Positions 6,411 through 10,726 of a DNA stretch of 10,726 bases are shown one piece after another. The first letter of the stretch is position 1; every line of letters begins with the position of its first letter. The DNA lies in the NCBI GenBank assembly GCA_025362535.1, contig JANYGE010000300.1, positions 1-10,726 on the forward strand, written 5' to 3'. The notes below the pieces were generated by a model. It was given only the letters and a program-made list of their open reading frames with translations, did not search any database and was not told where the DNA came from. The position numbers and the translations under genes are program-made. This DNA is from Hyphomicrobiales bacterium (GTDB lineage: Bacteria; Pseudomonadota; Alphaproteobacteria; Rhizobiales; Aestuariivirgaceae).

Positions 6411-8435
6411 TTAGACCATGTCACGTTTGATCCTTTCACGCCACGTGCGTTCAAAAATGCGCGTTCCGTTTTCCTCTACTGTATAGTCCATGGTGATGAT
6501 GAAATGGGTTGCATCACAGGTCATCTGCCCCCGGCTATGATGCACCATCGTGGTGTCCTTCCGCGCTATCTCAATACGGAAATCGGTTATGGTTTTGGCC
6601 GATAGCGGATCACCATCAGTGATTTCATAACGTGCAAGGCCTTGGGTATTCTGGGTTTGGCCGATGTCGGGCATTTCCTTGAACAGAACCCAGCGTGGAA
6701 AATCAACGGTCATAGTCCCTGATAGTAGATCACGGGTGAGGCTGCGCCTTTGAGCTACTTCTTTGGGGTGGTGAATTGACGGTGTATCCAGCGCAGCAAC
6801 GACAGGGCCAAATTCACGGAGCTTGGCGTCTTTGCGGTCTTTTGGCCGCACAGGCATTTCGAGGAAACTTTTTGCCGTAGAAATTGTAAGGGTCGCCAAT
6901 TCGGGCGAGGGCCAAGCGATGGGCCAATAGGTGGTTGAAATCGAAACGGCAATGCGGTGACCTTTGCGAAAGCTATGGGCAATGTCATCAAGATCAACAA
7001 TGGCTTTATATGTTTTCCCGGGCTTCAAGGCGGTTGGATTCTCGTGGCTGTCTCGGTGGGTAAGATTAAGCAACCCCACTGTCACACGGGTTGAGCTGCC
7101 GTTGGGGGCCACATCATTCAGGCGCACGCAGACAAGCGCTTGTGGTTTGTCGGATGAAAACTCCAGATGAAGTTGTGGTGCGCCTAAAATTTCGAACGCT
7201 TTGGTTATGGGTTTGCTGGTGAAAACCAATGATCCGCCATCATCCTCGCGTTGGTCTGAAGCCCAATCGGCGTCTTCACCATAGCGGCCAACTTCGCCTG
7301 CCGTTGCGCCCACCCAAAGCGGTGAACAGATGCTCACTTTTTCAGGCGCGGTTTTCCGCGTGCCGAGCTGTCCGCCAGTATTGAGATAATGCTTCTCGTT
7401 CACAATGCGTGGCGATGGCCATTTGGCCTCCGCGACCCAGCGACCCGGACGCTCTACATAGCAGGTTTTTGGGGGCACATAATCCTGCATCCACACGCGA
7501 TACATGGGTTCCGCCAACATCCCCGTATCGATGCCTTTGAGCCAGTGGTCAAACCAGCGGATGGCTTCTTGCAGCCAGCCGATGGCCGGTCGCACGGCCA
7601 CATCATGAGGATAAGAATGCGCCCACGGACCGTTTAAGCCAAGACGCGGGCCTTTCAGGTTCGCAAGCAATCGCGGCACAGATTCGGAATAATTATCGGC
7701 CCAGCCGCTCACCGCATAGACCGGAATGCTGATGCGGCTGAAATCCTCGCATACTGAACCTTGTTTCCAATAGTCATCCCTGCGCTGGTGCTGCATCCAG
7801 TTGAGAATCCACGGTGTGTTGTGAGCGATGCGCTGCATCCACATATCGCGCCATTTTTCGTCAACAATTTCAGGGTCAGGCGCTAGGTCATTATGGGCAA
7901 ACATGGTGGAAGACCAGTCGAAATTATCCTTCGACAGGCAGCCTCCCACCCAGTGAATATCGGTGGCGTAGCGGTCATCGGTGGAACCCACAGTGATGAT
8001 GGTCTTTAGGGCAGTGGGATTTCGCGCGGCAATTTGCAGGCCGTTAAAGCCACCCCATGAAATGCCAATCATGGCCACTTGGCCATCACACCAAAGCTGA
8101 TTGGCAAGCCAAGCAATTGCTTCGCAACCATCAAGCTGTTCCTGCACTGTATATTCGTCGTCGATTAAGCCCTCGCTGTCACCGCTGCCCCTGATATCGA
8201 GCCGCACACAGGCATAGCCGTGGCCGGCCAAATACATATGCAGGCTTTGATCGCGGGTGCGCGTGCCATCTCGCTTACGATAGGGAATATATTCAAGAAT
8301 AACCGGAACCGGATTTTTGTCAGCATCATCCGGCAACCACATCTTGGCCGCAAGCTGTTTTCCATCCTTCATGGGAATGAAGATGTTTTCAACAGTTTTA
8401 ACGCTGTGTGGAAACTCGGTTTCGATTTTTGGCAT
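6411..8435 (-). CDS. CocE/NonD-family (peptidase S15-like) alpha/beta hydrolase
   Basis: A 674-residue cytoplasmic hydrolase of the family containing cocaine esterase, X-Pro dipeptidyl-peptidases and alpha-amino-acid ester hydrolases. Counting from the ATG at 8435, the catalytic set is Ser126 in GISWGG, Asp247 in GWADNYSES and His273 in GPWAHS. Tyr52 in the IPYRK motif probably helps form the oxyanion hole, and LDIRGSGDSEG lies at 79-89. A C-terminal jelly-roll domain (roughly 330-560) and a ~110-residue tail complete the protein. The family cuts esters, amides or dipeptides, and the substrate here is unknown. No signal peptide is visible, so it should act on material brought in by the ABC importer encoded downstream in the same operon. 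The ATG at 8435 fits the family N-terminus, but AAGGA ends 13 nt away and only 7 nt from an in-frame TTG at 8441, which may be the real start. A longer frame from 8498 would overlap the divergent gene and is unlikely. Confidence 0.9.
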   Translation of the reverse strand: MPKIETEFPHSVKTVENIFIPMKDGKQLAAKMWLPDDADKNPVPVILEYIPYRKRDGTRTRDQSLHMYLAGHGYACVRLDIRGSGDSEGLIDDEYTVQEQLDGCEAIAWLANQLWCDGQVAMIGISWGGFNGLQIAARNPTALKTIITVGSTDDRYATDIHWVGGCLSKDNFDWSSTMFAHNDLAPDPEIVDEKWRDMWMQRIAHNTPWILNWMQHQRRDDYWKQGSVCEDFSRISIPVYAVSGWADNYSESVPRLLANLKGPRLGLNGPWAHSYPHDVAVRPAIGWLQEAIRWFDHWLKGIDTGMLAEPMYRVWMQDYVPPKTCYVERPGRWVAEAKWPSPRIVNEKHYLNTGGQLGTRKTAPEKVSICSPLWVGATAGEVGRYGEDADWASDQREDDGGSLVFTSKPITKAFEILGAPQLHLEFSSDKPQALVCVRLNDVAPNGSSTRVTVGLLNLTHRDSHENPTALKPGKTYKAIVDLDDIAHSFRKGHRIAVSISTTYWPIAWPSPELATLTISTAKSFLEMPVRPKDRKDAKLREFGPVVAALDTPSIHHPKEVAQRRSLTRDLLSGTMTVDFPRWVLFKEMPDIGQTQNTQGLARYEITDGDPLSAKTITDFRIEIARKDTTMVHHSRGQMTCDATHFIITMDYTVEENGTRIFERTWRERIKRDMV

Positions 8436-8448
8436 CGGCAATACGCAT

Positions 8449-8456
8449 TCCTTCTT
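8449..8456 (-). promoter_or_regulatory. Ribosome binding site of the hydrolase gene
   Basis: AAGAAGGA on the minus strand. Its spacing is 7 nt to the in-frame TTG at 8439-8441 and 13 nt to the ATG at 8433-8435, so it favours the TTG, two codons upstream. The difference to the protein is only two residues. Confidence 0.5.
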
Positions 8457-8463
8457 GAACGAC

Positions 8464-8491
8464 CATATAATAAGGTATAGGGTCTTGGCAA
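8464..8491 (-). promoter_or_regulatory. Candidate promoter for the leftward operon
   Basis: On the minus strand a TTGCCA (8486-8491, five of six matches to the -35 consensus) is followed after 16 bp by TATATG (8464-8469, four of six to the -10 consensus). This would start transcription about 20 nt before the hydrolase start. It is consensus matching by eye only. Confidence 0.35.
8466..8471 (+). promoter_or_regulatory. Candidate -10 box for the rightward flavoprotein gene
   Basis: A perfect TATAAT lies 21 bp before the flavoprotein ATG, which would leave a leader of about 15 nt. No good -35 stands at 16-18 bp upstream, so an activator or an alternative pair (TTGAAC at 8455-8460 with TATAGG at 8476-8481, 15 bp apart) is possible. 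It overlaps the candidate -10 of the leftward promoter. Confidence 0.35.
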
Positions 8492-8492
8492 C

Positions 8493-10529
8493 ATGCAAAG
8501 AAACCCGCGCTATAATATTTTATTTGAACCTGTCCGCATTGGACCTGTCACAGCACCCAATCGGTTTTATCAAACGCCGCATGCAATAGGCATGGGCTAT
8601 ATGAAACCGCAGAGTTCGGCTGCACTTCGTGGGGTGAAAGCCGAGGGTGGCTGGGGCGTTGTCTGCACCGAATATTGCTCGATTCATCCCTCGTCCGATG
8701 ACTCGCCCCATGGCTTTCTCACCCTGTGGGATGAGGATGACGTGAAATCCCTGGCACTTACGGCTGATGCAATCCACGCCCATGGCAGTCTTGCTGCGAT
8801 TGAGCTTTGGCATGGTGGCTCGCATAGCAGCAACCGTATGACACGAACGCCCTCACTTGCGCCTTCGACGCGGCCAGCCAAATATCACCTTCCCGTCACC
8901 GCACGGGCGATGGACAAGCAGGATATTGCCGCCTTCAAAAGCTGGCAGCGTGAGGCCGCCTTGCGTGCCAAGCGGGCTGGCTTTGATATAGTCTATGTTT
9001 ACGGCGGACATGATTATTTGCCATTCCAGTTTCTGTCGCGGCGCAGCAATGACCGCAGCGATGAATATGGCGGTTCGCTGGAAAATCGTGTGCGCCTGCT
9101 CAAGGAAATGCTTGAGGACACCAAGGATGCTGTTGGAGATACATGTGCTGTGGCCCTGCGATTGGCTGTTGATGAGCTGCATGGACCCAATGGCATTACC
9201 TCGGAAGGCGAGGGCCGCGAGACGGTTGCTCTGCTGGCGGAGCTTCCTGATCTTTGGGATGTGAATGTGGCGGGAAGCCTTGGAAATGATTCAAAATCCT
9301 CACGCTTCAGTCCTGAAGGATTTCAGGAATCCTATGTGTCATTCGTAAAGGGGCTAACCTCAAAACCAGTTGTCAGCGTGGGGCGGTTTACCTCGCCGGA
9401 TACCATGGTGAGCCAGATCAAGCGCGGCATCCAGGATTTTATTGGCGCTGCGCGTCCCTCCATTGCCGATCCCTTCTTGCCCACAAAAATCAATGAGGGA
9501 CGCGAAGATGAAATCCGTGAATGCATCGGTTGCAACATCTGCCGAGCCGCCAACAATGAAGCGGTGCATTTGCGTTGCACGCAGAACCCTACCATTGCGG
9601 AGGAGTGGCGGCGTGGGTGGCATCCAATCCATATTGCCCCCAAACACACATCATCAAAAATACTGGTGATAGGCGGCGGGCCAGCTGGGCTTGAAGCGAC
9701 GCTTGCTCTTGGTCAACGTGGCTATGATGTGACCCTAGCGGAGAAACAAAATACGCTGGGTGGCCGTCTGTTAAATGAATCCACCCTGCCTGGTCTTGGA
9801 AATTGGATTCGTGTGCGTGATTATCGCGAGCACATGATTTCCAAGCTGCCCAATGTTGAGATTTATCGCGGCAGTGCGATGACGGCAGGAGATATCAAGG
9901 ATTTTGGCGCCAATCACATTGTGCTGGCCACGGGCAGCATGTGGCGGCGTGATGGTGTTGGCGTGGTGCATGAGGAAGGCGGAGATTTTCTCAATGCAAT
10001 TACACCTGATGATTATTTCAAGGGTGCAAACATTAAAGGCCCTGTGGTGGTTTATGACGACGAGCATTATTTCATGGGAGGCGCACTTGCCGAAAAGCTC
10101 AGAATGCAAGGCCATGATGTGACACTTGTGACCCCAATGGCAACCGCTTCTTCCTGGACCGTGATGACCGATGAGCAGTTTTTCGTTCAAAAGCGGTTGA
10201 TGGATTTAGGAGTAAAGCTGGTGCTGTCACACCACCTTGTGGCTCACACATCTAATGATGTGCGTCTGACTTGTGTCTATACAGGCCGTGAAATGATTCT
10301 CGCCAGTGGAACCCTTATTCTCGTCACAGGGCGGATCCCACAGGATAATCTCGCTAATACATTGCAGTATGGAAATTTCGAATCCCTAACAAGAATTGGC
10401 GATTGTCTTGCGCCATCATCGATAGCCGATGCGGTTTACAGTGGGCATGAATATGCGCGTGAATTTGGCAATGATAAAACAAATGCACCCCTGCGCCGAG
10501 AGCGTCCAATTGGAGAGCCAGCGCTATGA
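8493..10529 (+). CDS. Trimethylamine/dimethylamine dehydrogenase-like iron-sulfur flavoprotein
   Basis: A 678-residue protein related along its full length to trimethylamine dehydrogenase (TMADH, ~729 residues). It should oxidise an N-methyl amine, releasing formaldehyde and passing electrons through FMN and a 4Fe-4S cluster, probably to ETF. The N-terminal Old-Yellow-Enzyme barrel (about 5-340) keeps Tyr170, His173 and Asp266, matching the TMADH triad Tyr169/His172/Asp267, and Arg223, matching the flavin-contacting Arg222. Cluster cysteines are Cys344, 347, 350 and 362. A Rossmann domain follows (GGGPAG at 394-399), then a second nucleotide-binding-like region from about 505. Ala31 replaces the Cys30 that covalently binds FMN. 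Tyr61 is kept, but Leu263 and Asn354 align with Trp264 and Trp355 of the substrate bowl, so trimethylamine is an unlikely substrate. Dimethylglycine or another methylated amino acid is possible. The start matches the family N-terminus, although no clear Shine-Dalgarno is seen. The stop overlaps the next ATG. Confidence 0.9.
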   Translation: MQRNPRYNILFEPVRIGPVTAPNRFYQTPHAIGMGYMKPQSSAALRGVKAEGGWGVVCTEYCSIHPSSDDSPHGFLTLWDEDDVKSLALTADAIHAHGSLAAIELWHGGSHSSNRMTRTPSLAPSTRPAKYHLPVTARAMDKQDIAAFKSWQREAALRAKRAGFDIVYVYGGHDYLPFQFLSRRSNDRSDEYGGSLENRVRLLKEMLEDTKDAVGDTCAVALRLAVDELHGPNGITSEGEGRETVALLAELPDLWDVNVAGSLGNDSKSSRFSPEGFQESYVSFVKGLTSKPVVSVGRFTSPDTMVSQIKRGIQDFIGAARPSIADPFLPTKINEGREDEIRECIGCNICRAANNEAVHLRCTQNPTIAEEWRRGWHPIHIAPKHTSSKILVIGGGPAGLEATLALGQRGYDVTLAEKQNTLGGRLLNESTLPGLGNWIRVRDYREHMISKLPNVEIYRGSAMTAGDIKDFGANHIVLATGSMWRRDGVGVVHEEGGDFLNAITPDDYFKGANIKGPVVVYDDEHYFMGGALAEKLRMQGHDVTLVTPMATASSWTVMTDEQFFVQKRLMDLGVKLVLSHHLVAHTSNDVRLTCVYTGREMILASGTLILVTGRIPQDNLANTLQYGNFESLTRIGDCLAPSSIADAVYSGHEYAREFGNDKTNAPLRRERPIGEPAL

Positions 10530-10726
10530 CCGAGCCGCATGAGCGTCGGCGGGTCGGCCGTCCGCAACGCAAGGTGGGTGGCATTAGTCAGCGCCCTTGG
10601 AAGCTGCTGTCTCGGCCCTATGCGCCTATTGAAATTTTAAGTGCAGATCATCTCATGGCCATTCACGATGCGGCTCTTACTGTGCTTGAAGAGATTGGCA
10701 TGCGTGTGTTGGAGCCTCGGGCGCGG
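10526..10726 (+). CDS. MttB-family (COG5598) trimethylamine/betaine methyltransferase, N-terminal fragment
   Basis: The first 67 codons of a gene that leaves the window at its right edge. The N-terminus has a basic Arg-rich start, then SRPYAPIEILSADHLMAIHDAALTVLEEIGM, a pattern typical of the trimethylamine:corrinoid methyltransferase superfamily. Known members transfer a methyl group from trimethylamine (pyrrolysine-dependent MttB) or from glycine betaine, proline betaine or carnitine (pyrrolysine-free MtgB, MtpB, MtcB) to a corrinoid protein. The catalytic region, including any amber codon, lies outside the window, so substrate and class cannot be assigned; alphaproteobacterial members are mostly of the pyrrolysine-free type. 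The ATG overlaps the flavoprotein stop (ATGA at 10526-10529) and has GGAGAG 8 nt upstream (10512-10517), which argues for translational coupling and a shared pathway. Confidence 0.85.
   Translation, partial: MTEPHERRRVGRPQRKVGGISQRPWKLLSRPYAPIEILSADHLMAIHDAALTVLEEIGMRVLEPRAR

Noticed and set aside
8436..8498. N-terminal extension of the hydrolase from an ATG at 8498
   Set aside because: It would overlap the divergent flavoprotein start and use up the promoter region. The family N-terminus begins near 8435-8441.
9311..9328. Perfect 7-bp inverted repeat with a GGAT loop (TCCTGAA/TTCAGGA)
   Set aside because: It lies inside the TMADH-like coding sequence, has no T-tract, and encodes residues around Ser273-Gly276 that fit the family. 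It is likely chance.
9771..10190. 139-codon open frame on the minus strand
   Set aside because: It is fully opposite the conserved dinucleotide-binding half of the TMADH-like gene and has no recognisable protein features.
10526..10726. Pyrrolysine (amber) readthrough in the MttB-like gene
   Set aside because: No in-frame TAG occurs in the 67 codons visible, and the region where MttB carries pyrrolysine is outside the window, so nothing can be claimed.
1..10726. Mobile elements, CRISPR arrays, tRNA or rRNA genes
   Set aside because: No transposase, terminal inverted repeats, regularly spaced repeats or RNA-gene signatures were seen on either strand.

Overview
The window looks like a chromosomal segment of an alphaproteobacterium. 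GC content is moderate (low-to-mid 50s % by eye), and the proteins resemble families common in Hyphomicrobiales and Rhodobacterales: an autotransporter-type beta-barrel, a BetI-like TetR regulator, a Tat-exported peptide-type binding protein, a TMADH-like flavoprotein and an MttB-like methyltransferase. No rRNA, tRNA, insertion sequence or CRISPR was seen. The genus cannot be named from this sequence.

Layout. Positions 1-359 (+) hold the 3' end of an outer-membrane autotransporter beta-barrel gene, closed by a strong GC-rich hairpin (381-404). The rest is one divergently organised locus. Leftward from about 8435 runs a tightly packed seven-gene unit: a CocE/NonD (peptidase S15-like) alpha/beta-hydrolase, two Dpp/Opp-type permeases, two Dpp/Opp-type ATPases, a Tat-exported SBP_bac_5 solute-binding protein, and a TetR/BetI-like regulator. 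Rightward from 8493 runs a trimethylamine-dehydrogenase-like iron-sulfur flavoprotein. Its stop overlaps, by ATGA, the start of an MttB-family (COG5598) methyltransferase that leaves the window at its right edge. The two arms are separated by only about 57 bp, in which the candidate -10 elements overlap.

Likely working model (inference). The ABC importer brings in an amine-containing solute. The cytoplasmic hydrolase cuts an ester or amide bond in it. The MttB-like and TMADH-like enzymes then remove N-methyl groups, and the BetI-like repressor senses substrate or product. The TMADH-like protein keeps the catalytic Tyr/His/Asp triad and the 4Fe-4S cysteines. It has lost the cysteine that covalently holds FMN in true TMADH and two of the three aromatic residues of the trimethylamine bowl, so its substrate is probably not trimethylamine. 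The combination of importer, hydrolase, dehydrogenase, methyltransferase and regulator is the most interesting content here: it looks like a catabolic pathway for a methylated amine, possibly a conjugated one, whose substrate the sequence does not reveal.
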